Source: Dipetalonema caudispina
Taxonomy: Eukaryota > Nematoda > Chromadorea > Rhabditida > Onchocercidae
Assembly: GCA_013365325.1 (NCBI GenBank)
Contig: JABVXV010000004.1
Location: 1-64,000, forward strand
Direction of reading: 5' to 3'
DNA length: 64,000 nucleotides
Made by a program: the position numbers and the translations under genes
Shown here: positions 22,471 to 36,709 of the stretch, one piece after another
Numbering within the stretch: the stretch's first letter is position 1
Layout: every line of letters begins with the position of its first letter
Notes under the pieces: model-generated
What the model saw: the letters and a program-made list of their open reading frames with translations, nothing else
The model's database searches: none
Told to the model about the DNA's origin: nothing

Positions 22471-25400
22471 TTAGCGTTGACTACGATTTGATGATGAAGT
22501 TGATGAAGTGCTCGAAATGGAAGAGAAGTAACGATTATAAGTGATGTAAGGAAACTCAGGATGGCGAACAGGTACTATTCGTGAACCATCTGCAAGCCAG
22601 TTTCGGGGACCCAACACATCTCCACCATCTTCACACAACCGTTCTTCTAACCATGCCAGAAAACGGTCTTTTCTCCGTCCAGTGACTGTTCTGTGTTTCT
22701 GCAAATTAAAATCTGGTAAAGTGATGTTCGTAACATCCAAAATAATGTTACTAGAATGTTCTACTGCTTCCAACAAAACATAATTTTTAAAGCTAGATCA
22801 TCAACTGACTTTTATCTTTAATATATATACATATAATATTCCTTCGAACTACTCTCTTTCGTTCCTACGTTTTTTACTCAGATATCCAATTTCGTAAACA
22901 AATCGTGAACTTACATCCATCCCTTTTCGCGGCGCGCCGGCTCTTATCAACAGATCGCCTGAACCTTTGGTAAATCGCATTTTATAATTTCCAGCTGGAG
23001 AAAACAGTGCACTTAGGTCCTCACTCATCGTAATATTTGGTAGTTTCTCTTCCAGCTTTTGTTCTCCATTTCCATCTTCATTCCTTTTACTCGTTTCATC
23101 ATCCTTCTTTCTGAAACTCATGACATTAAAAGACGTCAAAATGAAACCATTAAAACTGTAGCATACGTCAATATATGTTTAAACGCTCAATAGGAAATAA
23201 CCTGCCATAATACAGACCTGCATTTGTCCATTCCCGCTTTGATATATTTCATAAGAAATAAAGGAGGCCTTTCGCCAATAGTTTCAAGCATCTGTTGTTG
23301 ATCTTCCGGACTTAATGCCGATGATGACGGCTCATTAGCAAGACTCTAAAGCAACAGTATATTTTCTGCACATGCAAAGAAATTAAAAATTGATGGAGAT
23401 TATTATATATATATATATACCAAGTAACGCACGTCTTGCTGTTGCACCAGTATTAAGCGATGCATTGCAACTAATGAAAAACTGCGTTGATAAATAGAAA
23501 AATAATTAGAAAATTTGTTTTTTGAATTCATTTAAAAAGAAGCAGAAGACAAACCTCGACATAATGATGCACATAACGACTCCATTCTTGGTCACTGTCG
23601 CCTTTCTCTCCTTCCTCGGTGACATCACTGTCAATTAGTTCCATCGTAACGCTTCGGGTATCATGAAGAAAGAAAGTCTTAAAACAGTTCTGATTGGCAA
23701 GCACTTCTTGTGCAGCCCGTTCATAAGCATCATCAATATTTTCCTCATTTTTGTCTCGACTGTATAAACTGACGGGATGCTCAAAGCGGTACTTTTTGTA
23801 CAGATCCATACTAGCAATGTTCGCATCCTCGCAAGACATGTTTTGTAGTTGTCGTGCAATCGAAATGATAATTTTATCCATTGTGAATGTTAAATACGCA
23901 GCTGTTCCAAACATCTTCCTGAAAAAAGAAAAAAAAAATATAAACTGATAAAGTTAAACTTCACCTTCCATAATTAGAATCAGGCTCATTATGCTGCAAA
24001 ATACTTCAGTCAGTTCTACCATCACTTACCTGACGTTATCTTCGAAGGCAACACTATCAATGAGACCATCCAGAAGATTTTTGACTTCATTGATCAATGC
24101 AATGTAGTAGTTAACCGGGCTTTGGCTGTCCGGTTTCAGCAAAGACAAACCAAGTTTTGTGTCCAGTTCAACTGATTTTAACGATCCACCATCACCGGCA
24201 CATCGGTTTATTACAGATTCACGTTCCATCCGTATGCGCTCTTCCACCTTAACATTTTATCATAACTGGAAAATTATATGCGAACATTATTATAAAAATT
24301 ATTAAAAACGATTTCTTATAAAAGATTTTTTTTGGTGTCGAATAATTTTAAACAATATTTTGTGTTTCAAAAGATTCAAAAAATGCTACGTTTCGAGATT
24401 TTAAACGCCGAGATATGTTCCAAATACTGCCTAGTACTGGATGCACTTCAAATGCATTTTGAAATCTACCAATAAACACTGCAATTCTTTTAAAGAAGCT
24501 ATAAACTGAAAATGTTTGGAAATTACTTCATGATTCTTAATGATTTCTCGATGTTTTTTCTTCAAATAAGCCAACCGATCACACATTAAATGATGAAGTC
24601 TAATGAATATACACCATGTGTTGGCACCATAGAAAAGGCGATATGTGGAAGACTCATTTCTGTTCGGAGACTGAGCCTGAAAGCATTTCTTGTATGAAAA
24701 CCAAGAAAACCGAAAGCCTATACAATTTCAAACAATTTTAAATTAAAAAAAAGTTACTAAAAGTTTCAAAACAAGTATGTACAACAAAGAACACCACTAA
24801 ATCCTACACACTTAAAAGTCCCACTCTTTCGGACTTGCTAACCCGAAACGACGCTAATCAAAAGATTTTTTTTTGAGAAGTGCACATGGGTGACAAGATT
24901 CATACTGGGAATCAAAGGACTTCTGCTACTTGACATCAATAGTATCACTGGTTGCCTGGTATCAGGTGTCATTCTTAATTACATTGGAAAAATATATATC
25001 ATGTCTAATCCAAGACATCTACACCTTACAACAATAAACACTTCTATATATTAATCATACATTTTTCGATTCTGAATCATCATTTGATGTCATCTTCTGA
25101 ACTTCATCTGTATGCGATCCAGTATTTCGTTCTTCTTCAAGATTTTGACCTTTAATATCAATCATAGCGTTAATATATTATCATCAAAAATCTCTTCAAC
25201 AAAAACTAACGAAAATTATATTGTACCAAAAATACTAAAGAGAATCCGGTAAGGATACTTCTGCTTACTGATTTCTTCCAACAAGAAAAAAACAAACCAA
25301 CACGATCTCGGTCTCCTATTTCTTCCTCATCACTCAACTCTTGAGGTGGAATATTGAATAATTCTGGGACAAAACGTTTCAAATAACGTTTCGCATGACG

Positions 25401-28400
25401 TTTTTCTTCTTTTTGAATGTTTGCTTGCCGTTTCACATAATGTATTATTAAATCATTAACGTCATACAGAACGCATATATCTTCCGGATATGAATAAATG
25501 CAATGTGGTCCATATTCCACCGATTCACCTTCATCATTTCGATCGGCACGCTAAAAATATCAACAAAATTGGACTAAAACATGAGCTTAATTTAGTTAGC
25601 TATAATCAGTAAACCTGCACTTTTTATGAATAAAAGAAATCCGAAAACATTGGTAACTTACACTCTCATGCGATTCTAAAAAACCAAACATTCTATTGCC
25701 TCAAAACATCGTAGACTAACAATTAAACGAAATCTTCTTTGATCAATATAAAATTCATTATTCCTGCTCAGACATCCTTAGAAAATAAGACTTTTAAAAA
25801 CCAATCCTCTCATTAAGTTTTGATCATTTTGTAAGTAATACTGTCTTGGTATACCATTTCATTATACTTGAAAGCAAAAATTATGAACCGATTCGAGTGA
25901 AACACTTTACCTCATCGTATAAATTCTCAAACTGGCTGACGATCGTTTTCGCACGAAGTAGTTTCAAATCATTTTGTTTGAAGATTACTGCCTGGTGATC
26001 CAGACTTTTTGCGTAATGTTTTTCAGTCTCTTCACGCCAAATACGATTACACACTTCTTGATTTTTACGCCACTCGACATCTTTTTGTCTCATCCGTTCG
26101 ATTAGTCTTGGTATCATTACTTGAGGATTTTTCATTGCTCCTTCCAACATTTTTAAGGTATGATCCCTAAAAAAAATCAACAAAATTTCCATGAGTTTAA
26201 CTCCTAAAATTGCATTATTCTTTACTATTCTAATTCGAGGTAATTTAAGAAGTTCTATAACTTTACCCATAAATTCTCTGCAATGCGCGTAACATTATCG
26301 AATCAGAACTACCACCCAAAGAAGGACCCAAACGAAAGTTGTCCAATTCTTCATTTTTCATTCGTGACATTTTCCGCTGAACCATTTCCAAAACCTCTAA
26401 AGCTGTTTTGTTCACTTCAATGACGATGTCCAGCTGAAAAATCCATCTTCTAAGGCATATTATTTAATACCAATGTCAAAATGAAGAAATGGTATTTATA
26501 AGTAATAAAGGAAATTCGTCAAAGGTAAGGAACCTCATAACGCTCATCCTCCGTGCGAAATACAAATTCTTCAAACTGCGTCTTCTTAGAATGGACGGCT
26601 GAACTGTCCTCAGAAGACCAACATGGAAATGAAACCCAGGAATCATTGAGGACTGATTCACAAAGTGGCGTTCGTCCAGAACAGAGCGGTTTTTCGTACG
26701 ATTCTGGTAAAGATCGATAGCTAACACCTAATCTTCGACATGTAGCATAATCTGAAACTTTTGCTCTATTCTAAATGGCAGGTGAAGTTATAAAGTCAGG
26801 GATAAATCTAGTTCGTACATCGTAATCTTAAATGATAATTCTGATTTTTCAAATCTGGCTTTGAAATCACCAATTTTGTGTTCCAATTCCATATCATCGT
26901 TCGTATGAGCTTGTCGCCTCCGATGTTTATCGTCACTTTGCTGACTATCGCCATGCGTATCCGGCAAGCCCAACAGTTCTTTCACATGTTTCAATAACAG
27001 CGTGAAGCGTCTGAAAAAAAATTTCATGAGTAAAGCATTACACAATAAATTTTTCAGTAAACATTGTAAAAAGGGTCAAATAAACGAAAAAGAAATTCTT
27101 AAAAATTTTCCATTTGTGCCACTGGGATGAACCAATTAAGACTACAAAAGCAGCCAAAGTAAGGTTTTACATCTTACTGGTGAATATGTTTCTAAAAAAT
27201 CTTACCCAATGAAAGGTGTCAAAAGTTCCACAAGTTCATTTTTCGAAATAATGCTTTGGTTATACAAAGCCAGGCAGCGCAGAAAGTTTTCATGTACGCC
27301 ATTATCAATTAGTGCTTTCCGTACCTGCAAAATTTACTAACAATTCAAGTAATTTAGAACCCTTTCTAAAATCTAGAACAGTATTTTCGTATTTCGAACA
27401 ATGTTGTCGCAGAGAACAATATAAAATCAGTAACACAAAACAAAAAAATCTCAATTTTCTCTCAAATTCAGCCTAAACATCCATTCCAATTTTGATACAA
27501 AAATATCATCAGGTGTATCGTATTAAATGATTTGCGCATTAAGTGTCTTACTTATAATTATGAATATAAAAAAAAATTCCCCAACACACTACATGAAAAG
27601 CCAAAATTTTGATTTTTTCATTACTTCAATCTTTCTCATTTCCATCAAACATTAGTAAACACGTTTACTATACAAACCATACAGTAAAAGCAGAACTTAA
27701 AGAGAAATTGAAAGAAATCAGAAAGCTTACTTCTCGTAGCCAGCATACCTTGTCAAAGAAAAGATAATCTTCAACGGTACCGAATTTGGCTGCTTCTTCA
27801 ACATCCGTATCATAAGTCAACATATTAATACTTCCTAATTTCGCTCTCTACAAACAGAAACCACTATTAATAGAATGTTAACTGGCCAAAAATTATTAAG
27901 CAGTGTTTAACATCAGGTATATTTGACCTAATGCTATATCATCAAAAAATATTCCAAACATGCTAAGCTACTGTTACATGAAACATGGTAATACGCTTTC
28001 AAAACCTTGGCTGCTGTTGTAGAATACATCGAAGTGGTACGTTTTCCAGGACTCGTTCCCTGTAGATTCGGAACTTTCGGTACACAAACAGGCTGGGGAG
28101 AAACAACAAAAGCGCTGCGTTCTCCACTCTTCTGGATTCTTCCCTAAAAGGTCCATTTGTTAATCAAACAAAAAAAAAAATTAGTGAAATAGAGAAATTT
28201 TAGGAAGAAGATTACTTTACTGGTCGTATCTCGAAGCGTACTAGAGGACGGGCAAGATGTTCCAGATCCAGAAGAGCTTGGTTGAAATTGCTGCTTAAAT
28301 TCTTGCACTAAATCTGCATCATTTTCAAAAAGCACCTCAACTGCTTCCAGAGCTCGTTTATATCCCTGAATAACTCCTCCTTCCTGAAACGGAACTCCTA

Positions 28401-30861
28401 AATAACTGAGAGGCGGGAATAATGTGTCCTAATATATAACAACTAGCTCCTATACAACACGATTCATTATAATATCTCCGAGCAGAATATGAAGTATAGA
28501 AATATGTCTCCGAGCAGAATATGAACTGAGCAAAAATGTACACAGTACTGCAATGGAGGACGAACTCTGCCATAAACATCTTTAAAATACAAAAAGGGAC
28601 AAAGTGAACTTGTGTGATTTTGACCAGTAAACATAGTAAACACGTTTTTCCAAAGATTTTAGATATGTCAAGAAAACTAACACTTGACTGACGTCTCCAT
28701 CACTTCAATTTAGACACCGATATAATTATAAAAAAAGATTTCAAAATGCTACGATAAATCTTTTTAAGAAAATCATGCACATCAGCAGGTCGTGCTGCAC
28801 CGGAAGGTAATAGTGATTTGTAGCTGCAGATGAAGTAACGATTGAATTTTTAAACGGGAAGTCACAAAATTACCTGTGTTACTCGATGAAGTCGTTGAAG
28901 AATTTCAAGAAATTTATGGTAGATTTCAGGCCGATCCTCAAAACGCGCCTGAAAATGGAAACTGTTTCAATTTCTCCATTTAAGTATAAAATGGTCAAGA
29001 CCAAATACGATATAATGCACGAAAAAAAGAAATTATATGTTTAATTTACAACATGATTACTTACCATTACTTTGTTTCTATACATTACAGCATCTTGGTA
29101 AGTTGCGGTGGTGATACGGCTTGATAAAAAAGCAATAGGCCTAATTTCACTAGACTGCGGATCTGTAGCAGCCGGTGTAAGTTCACTTTCTGGTTGTTCC
29201 GCCATAACTGGTTCCGTTGCAGAACATAGATCTGACGCACTGGCCTCACTTGTTGCTAATAATGGATCTCCAGTAACACCCGCAAGAGGATCAACCGGGG
29301 ATGATGCTTTTGTCACCTGAGAACTTTGTGCTGTTTCTGGTGATTCGGAAGTGGATAATTCAGGATGATCTGAAAACTCTATGTATACATATCATTTTAT
29401 TTTATTTCTTTTAATTTTTCTGATACATTGGAGACACTCCAAACAAAAGATATCCAATAACACTGAATTCAAGCATAATATTAAGTTATAAATTACTACT
29501 CGTGCAATACCTGCTAAAAAATTGATGAAAATGTGTCAAAATCCTGCTGACCTTTGTTTATCTCATGCAACCTTAAACAGCTGCCCATAAGTTTTTCTAA
29601 TCTAGAATTTTAACAACATTATTTCTTTCTACATGACTCCAGAAAACTCTATCCATATGTAACACACATGACAACTGGGAGCTACAGATGGCTAATAAGA
29701 CATACAGGGCTGGCGACTTCATCTTGTAATGTTTTCTTGGTTAGGAAAAAAAACTTCAGCGCTTTTAAAAGGGAAGGATCAGAAAAAAAGTAGAAATAAA
29801 TTGGACTTTGGAGAGGTAGAGAGCAAGCGGTTAGGACGACTCATAGGACATTTTTGAGATCATTCTTCTCGTGTTTTACTAACTACTTCACTAAAAAGTA
29901 TCGCTATTCGGAGATCATAAAATATAATTCCAGAAATATAAATATAGAGAATATATTTTCAGTACCTTTGCGCACGAAAATCAATTGCATGTCTCCCAGT
30001 TTAAAAAAGAAAGAAGAAATAATATAACACAAATGCTTCATAGCATTATTTTTAACCACTGCTGCTTCTCTTTTACATAAGCTCTTGTTAAATGGCTTTC
30101 AAGCAGAACATACTTTCATTGATGACTTGTTTACGACCATTTGGTTCGGTTATAATGACCTTTATCCCGTCGACGGAAACATCAAATCCAGGTGGCAGAA
30201 ATGTATTAAATGCAATGATCAGATTAGGTCGACCACGAAACAAACGTGAAACCCGCTTTATTACACCAGGCGTATCAATACTGAAAATTTATGATGTTGT
30301 TAAAAGCATAGTCTGGTACAAATTTAAGCAAACAGTAGGATCACAAACACCAAATTATTCATTTTTTTATATAAATTGCAAATATCACAAACTCAAGATT
30401 CACACTTTGAACTACATTTTTACTAATACTCAGAAATCTTAGTAATAAATATTTCGTTATACTTGGTTGCTTTCTTAACTGTTACTAGTAAAGCACAACC
30501 CGCGAATAAGGCTGTTAAGAGTGCCAATATACTAACTCATCTTAGCGTTTATGGGAAAACAACTGAAACTTACGCTTGGGATTTGAAATCTTTCATGACA
30601 TCGAGGAAGTTAACATAGACATCTGGTGCATCCGCAAACTGTTGTTTCACTTGGTCCAAATAACATAAAGCATCTTCGACACGTAGCCTCTACAAATAAT
30701 TCAAATAAATACCAAGTGACTAAATTTGGTGTTCATTTAGAAGATTCAAAATCTGACAAAAAAGATTAAAAGAAACGTACTCTTACGTTCCCACGCATGT
30801 TGCTTTCACGTGGCGTTTCAGACCCTTGATTTGATTGAAATGAAGCATTACCATTCGGCAT
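22471..30861 (-). CDS. sin-3: SIN3 transcriptional corepressor scaffold
   Basis: Scaffold of the SIN3-HDAC complex in the nucleus. Exons: 30787-30861 (starting at ATG), 30574-30689, 30114-30280, 29065-29369, 28874-28948, 28216-28383, 28006-28143, 27749-27847, 27206-27324, 26871-27010, 26534-26751, 26267-26433, 25911-26166, 25304-25550, 25061-25149, 24527-24676, 24030-24247, 23555-23918, one short exon ending 23421, 23218-23345, 22915-23110, 22471-22698; about 1,226-1,245 aa (human SIN3A 1,273). PAH1: [18 protein letters not shown] through [18 protein letters not shown]2: [17 protein letters not shown] and [20 protein letters not shown]3: [29 protein letters not shown]-interaction region: [46 protein letters not shown]-terminal domain: [38 protein letters not shown]. 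The start is inferred; extra N-terminal exons are possible. The junction after 23555 is unresolved. Confidence 0.95.
23403..23420. repeat. (AT)n at a SIN3 5' splice site
   Basis: On the minus strand the donor after ...TACTTG runs straight into GTATATATATATATA, so the microsatellite makes up the intron's 5' end. Length changes here could affect splicing of the short SIN3 exon ending at 23421. Confidence 0.85.
28475..28525. repeat. 19-bp direct repeat inside a SIN3 intron
   Basis: TCTCCGAGCAGAATATGAA occurs at 28475-28493 and again at 28507-28525, 32 bp apart. Both copies lie in the intron that splits PAH2. Confidence 0.9.
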
Positions 30862-30885
30862 AATATTTTCACGTCTGCAAGAAAA
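30862..30885 (-). promoter_or_regulatory. Candidate trans-splice acceptor for SIN3
   Basis: A TTTTCTTGCAG acceptor ends at 30875 on the minus strand, followed by 13 nt and then an ATG in frame with PAH1. It may instead be the 3' splice site of an intron with further upstream coding exons, since the frame stays open through the acceptor. Confidence 0.4.
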
Positions 30886-33269
30886 CATAGGCTGATCCTA
30901 TCAATATCTTTCAAAATCTTTTTCCTTTAATAAATAAAGGGATGGAATAAATGATCATTTTAAGAATGACAGAAAAACTTAAACGAGAATAATAAGCGAA
31001 GATACTAACTACAACACGCTCTATTTTGCCTAAAAATTTTCCTAAGTAATTTTCTTCTCACGAAAAGTATAGTTACCGGCTGAATTGAAGAATTTGAGCT
31101 GAAATTACTCGCCGAAAAAGTTCCGCTCTCAAGTGATGAAAGTATCAAACCTTCAAAACTTCTAAATCATAAACATTCGGCTCAATGTCTCAAATGTTGT
31201 TGCCAAATAAAAACTTGGCGTATACTACAAAAAAAAATAAAAGTGAGAAATCAGGCTTGATGCCCCAAATTATACAAAGTCTCAGCAAAGTGTGGTCGAC
31301 ACCGCTAACTGGAATTGTAATTCAAACTGTGGGAACTTATTGTGTTTGGTTAGCCAGTCAACATTTCCAATTGTAGCAATCCTTTTATGATTAATCCCAT
31401 ATTTTATAAAAATGGCTCATTTCTTACCACAATGAGTAAATAGTAAATTAGTAAGAAGTGTGGCCTAATACCTCAAATTATATCACCTTCTTTCTAATGG
31501 TTTTACTAACTCGATGAATAAAATCGACCAAATTAAAGTGGAATGATATGAAAGAATTACTGTGACTGTAGTGTATCATTTAATATAACATTATTCACAA
31601 TTGGTACACGAACTGCTGGATTACTTCCACCATTTATAGTTGACATTCTTTAAACTTTGTTTTAGGGCCGCATCAATTATTTTTCCCTGGAAATAGTGGC
31701 AGAAATTATATTTAACTTGGTTTTGGTGCAATAATCCAATGCAAAGTCATTTATAAGTACTTTGTATCCGAACGTCATGTGGGTGTTAAACCAAGTGAGC
31801 TCAACGAAAATGTATATAATAATGGATACACGTACAGTGTGAACTAAATAGGAAGAATACGAGTAACAGAACAGTTAAAGCTATACGTAATGAATAAAGC
31901 TCGAGCATTATTCCAGCCATCAAACATTACAAGCAAGTTTCAATAGTGTTACAAACGCTGTTCTATAAATGAAAAATAGAAATCGATAAAGGATCTAATT
32001 TCAGTAAAAACTTACTGTCTAAGCCTGGATTAAGGGTCGTACATACATAGGTTCATCATGAATATAAAAGCACACATTTCCAAATGATAGGTTTATTTGT
32101 CAAATATATGCTGGACGCACTACCTTCAGCCCACCCAAAATATTCTATGCAGTCTCCGCAATCTTCTTCAACCATTGTATCTTCTCTCATTCCAAAACCC
32201 TACTGCAATTAATACATACTAATATGTGTGCATCTATTTATCTTATCAATTAATCCATCATTTTAACAAACATTTGCAGTCTCTCTTTGCTAAGTATTGC
32301 GTCATTATTTTCTTTTAATTTCTAACGTATATTCCTTTGGATATCACTACTACCTAATCTCTCTCAGCAGTGCATCATTTCCAATCCTAAGCCACCGATA
32401 TAAGACAAGAAACTTGATAAGCATAACCCGCTTAACCTCTCCTCACCCCTTTCCACTTCTGCCAAAACACAACCAAGCTTCTCCATTGAATACACTCAGA
32501 CGTACAACGAACTTTACCAAGGGATATAGTTGGATTCGAATGAAAACTATGATCCCACGACTATTAAATTAATGCAGTCTTCGTTGGTAAATCGCTTCTG
32601 CAGAAAAAAGGGATTTAATTAGTCAGTCGACTAGCATTTACACTATAGGCAATTAAGTTTCCAGACGTGTTTAGAGTTTAATTGGAAGAGAAATAACTTT
32701 TAAACAGAAGCGGACAGTTCGACAGGATAGCAAACAAATCAGTTAGACGTGTGGTATCAAGGGAATTTTACCTTACTTATCCGTATATTTTCAACTTACC
32801 TTCATATTAACTTTATCCGTTGTATTTTGTTAAAATTAAAATAATTAGCTGATCTCCTGTTATTGGTCACTGGTGAGGTTAGAAGTGTTGAATAAAACTG
32901 GAACTTATACTGATATAGAGTCATACTTTGTGATATTTTCAAGTGTTGCTTAATTCCTAATAAATCTATTTTCAAATAACTTAACTCATTTTCCAATTCT
33001 CAAAAACTTCTGGATCTAACCATAAAAAGAATTTGTAGAACAAAATTTTTTATGTATCTCTTTTAATGACATATTTTTTTAATTACTACTAGTTCTGTAA
33101 TGCTTATTATAAAACACCAATTACAACATGCTTTCTGTTACATTATTCGTACACCATTGCCGGTTGTGATATATGCACCGAAGAATTGCTTGTTTTTATA
33201 ACTTATATGATATATTAATTACATTTAGTAGCAGCATAATAGTAAAGCATATCAACTTTATGAGTGCCA

Positions 33270-33270
<1 letters not shown>

Positions 33271-33308
<38 letters not shown>
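33271..33308. repeat. 38-bp poly-A tract
   Basis: An uninterrupted run of 38 A on the plus strand. It could be a simple homopolymer or the tail of an old retroposed copy. I could not recognise a source transcript or target-site duplication upstream. Confidence 0.95.
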
Positions 33309-33310
<2 letters not shown>

Positions 33311-35577
33311 ATACGCTGCATAATAAAATGCTGAAATTGAAATGAAGTATCGAATAGACTTGTTTTCTCATGCATTTACGCTGATCATGATAGAGAAGGA
33401 TGATAAGAAAAATGATTACGCTATTGATTGGATAATTTTAAAGTATAGAGGAAAATGTTTGCGGAATTTTCAAGCTACCTGGAAAGATACTATCGAATTC
33501 CAATTGGCTAAAGTGTCGCAGTTGAAATCTTCGATAGTGTAATTAACGGGTGTATTTGATGGAATGCTATAACGCTTGAAGTGCGAAAAGGTCAAATGCA
33601 CCTTCCCGATGCTGCATAATGAAAGGACAGTTCGGTGATCTTTGCGAAGTGCAAAAGTTATAATAGTTGAAACTATTAAAATTTAAGGTTCTTGATGCCT
33701 ATTGATTGGTTTTTTATAATTGTTATCAGTTGTCTGAGCAATTTATTTTGCATTTATAATGAATGGGTGTTTTTGAAGGATACCGAGTCTGTTGAACCTT
33801 GGACGACCTTCACGTCAGAGATCAATGTTGTCGCGTTAACTATCTCCGCCACGGCACTTTGTTACGACATCATCTTTCACTTATTTTCCTCATTCCTTTG
33901 ACGGTATGCTACATGATTAATACTTGGTCCTTCAACTATCAATAGAAGTTCATGAGTAAAAAAGATAATCATCCCTAATACGCAGGAGCTGATACCAGAG
34001 GACGGGTAACATGCTGGTCTCCTTGCAAAGCTTTTCCATCTGTTTCAAGCAATGCAGATAACTCACTGATATCGGATAATCAAATATTAGATAAGATCTC
34101 TGTCTATCAAATAGGCATGAGCATTCCTCCCTCACCCTACTTGGATATAATATCTATAATATTTTAATTCCAAGACAAAAACATCTGGACATTAACCGGT
34201 TTGGGATAAGAGATTGAAATTAACGGACAGCTATTTAAATATAGCAGACCGACCGACACATGACCATTAAACTTGATTTTAAACAGCTATTGAGATGAAT
34301 AAATTCCTCCAGCTTTTCATTTTCTCGAGCAATGTCCGGTATTTTATCAATTCGTTTACCACATTACTGTAAAAGTTTATTTGAGGAATGATGAATAAAT
34401 ACACATCACTTCAGTTTAATCATATTCAATGAGCTAACACCATCCTTTGCAGACATTTTGCAGATATTTGATGGAGCATGAAGAAAGGCACTGTCTTGGA
34501 TGATGGTATAAGAGATGTCAATGCACTCATTTAAATATGTGCACATTCTTATGATATTGTTTTTGTTGTTGTGTGTTGAAAGAAGTTAATGGTTTTAATT
34601 TGAGAGTAGTTCATTTATTACAAACATTTCCACTTCGCTCTTCAAAGGAAAAAAGAAATCAGAATGAAGTTCTTATTTATTCATTTTTTATGACTAATTG
34701 GCCTAATTCTTGTCACTATTGTTGCCTCTGAAAACTGTTGTTTTGGCATGGAACGGGCAACAATTTGTGTGTCCATGTGGGTGATTAGAGGCGGTGGTCG
34801 AAGGAATATGATTGACGTGGAAAGGAGTTGAGAGACATAAGGGGTACAGAAAGGACAATGCCGAGGGATTAGGAAGATTTGTGGAAAAGTGATGATAAAG
34901 ATTCTGGATTTCGACTAGCTCTCTCTAATTTCTCGAAAAATTTTGCAGAATTCATTGAAAAAGTTTTACGTAACCGGTGCACAGTGTTAGACAGGGAAAG
35001 AGGGGTTTTTGAACCACCACCTCTACGAATTCATCTTCACCCTATCGGTGCTACTGGTACGATTACCCAGCGCTACAGCAGCAGCTCGTCATCATCAGCA
35101 AATCGTCGCATCATCGTCACCGTCACTACCAACAACATTGATGGACCATCGGGTCGGGGGTCGATGTCCTCGCCGATCAGGAAGATAGAGAAGAGGAAGG
35201 GGACAATCGCCAGCAGTATCAGTCGCCTCCCGTACCAGTCAAATACACAATAATAATGTATCTGGCGGACATATAATAATGTTTTGGCCCTTGTTCCCCT
35301 CCATCCCTATTTTAACATTGAAAAGTTTTCAAAACCATTTCAACTCCCCCGCCCCTCCCTGTTTTCCCCTTCCTTGTTTCCCCCGCACCTGGACCACCTC
35401 CATCTCCAAAATCAAAGAGAGAAGGGTTCTGATAGACCGCCACCACTACCACGGGTTTTACTACTACTCGGGAAAGTTCGTCGTCACCATCATCATCGTT
35501 ATCGCCAAATTCGGATAGTTGAGAGGGCATCTCCCGATCCGACCTCCTCCTTCACCGACCACTATCTGTCCATCCAT

Positions 35578-35775
<198 letters not shown>

Positions 35776-36709
35776 ACCACTACCACCACTACCACTACAA
35801 CTACTACTATTACTATTACTATTATTATTGTTACTACTACTACTGTTGATATTACAACTGTCACTTCCACAACTGGGCTGTGCAGTTGACGACAGAAGGC
35901 AAGGCAAATACATGCACACACTTCCTCATGCATAGGAGGAGATGTATCGTCGGATGACAACTACGACTACGACCGCGACCACCTACCTATCTGCACGTTC
36001 TGTTTCTCCAATAGCAGGAGCAGCATTCCAGTAGCAACAGCACTTCAACAGTCCTCGGTGCCACCGATATCCGATTCCTAGATGTTGTGGGTGGAAGTTT
36101 CGCCACCGTTCCGACAATTACTACTATTGCTACCAAAGTTTTTATCACTGCTACTGCTGCTATCACCGCCACTGCTTCATGCCGTTTATGTGGAGGACGC
36201 TAGCTAAAGTGGGCCTCCTGTTTTGAACGGTCTTGTGGGTTTGGCATTGGAAAGCGGCACTTTAGTCGTTGTTGTTCACTTTAAGCAATTATCACTTGCT
36301 ACCTTCGACCTCTTTTAGCAACGACAGCTACAAGAAGCAAGTAGCAGAAGTACCACCAACGAGACGTCCTACTCGACGTCAGTTGGCGCAACGCAAAAAG
36401 GACGAAGAAGGTGGAGGCACAAGAGTCGGATATATTCGGTTGCTTGTTGCTTGGTTGGTCTGGTCTGGCGTTGTCGTCGTTGTTGTGGTGGGTACCGAAA
36501 ACACCCGTCAAACGGCTGTCGTTTGTTGGGGTTGGACTGTCGGAGATTGTCCTTACAATAATCCAACCCATTGTCATCGCAGTGCCGGTATCCGTTCTCC
36601 GGTGTTCCTGGATCCAGTTGGCTGATCAACCTACCACCCATCGGGGTCCCTGGAAAACGAAGGAAAGAAGAAAGGGACGAAACACGACAGTTGTTGGTGC
36701 TCTACAAAA

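Noticed and set aside
29041..29320. 70-aa plus-strand frame 29108-29320
   Set aside because: Antisense shadow of the SIN3 exon 29065-29369, which is in phase with both neighbours.
31077..31160. Possible further upstream SIN3 exon with donor at 31077
   Set aside because: The frame that would join 30874 in phase has an upstream stop and no ATG or acceptor; the Ser-rich frame is out of phase.
33342..33542. 66-aa plus-strand frame just after the 38-A tract, considered as a retroposed gene
   Set aside because: The A-run precedes rather than follows the frame on the same strand; no source gene or target-site duplication recognised.
34879..35253. 124-aa plus-strand frame with Ser run, upstream of nhr-23
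   Set aside because: Could be an alternative 5' exon, but no donor in the right phase to nhr-23 was identified and the frame looks like composition-driven openness in a GC-rich block.
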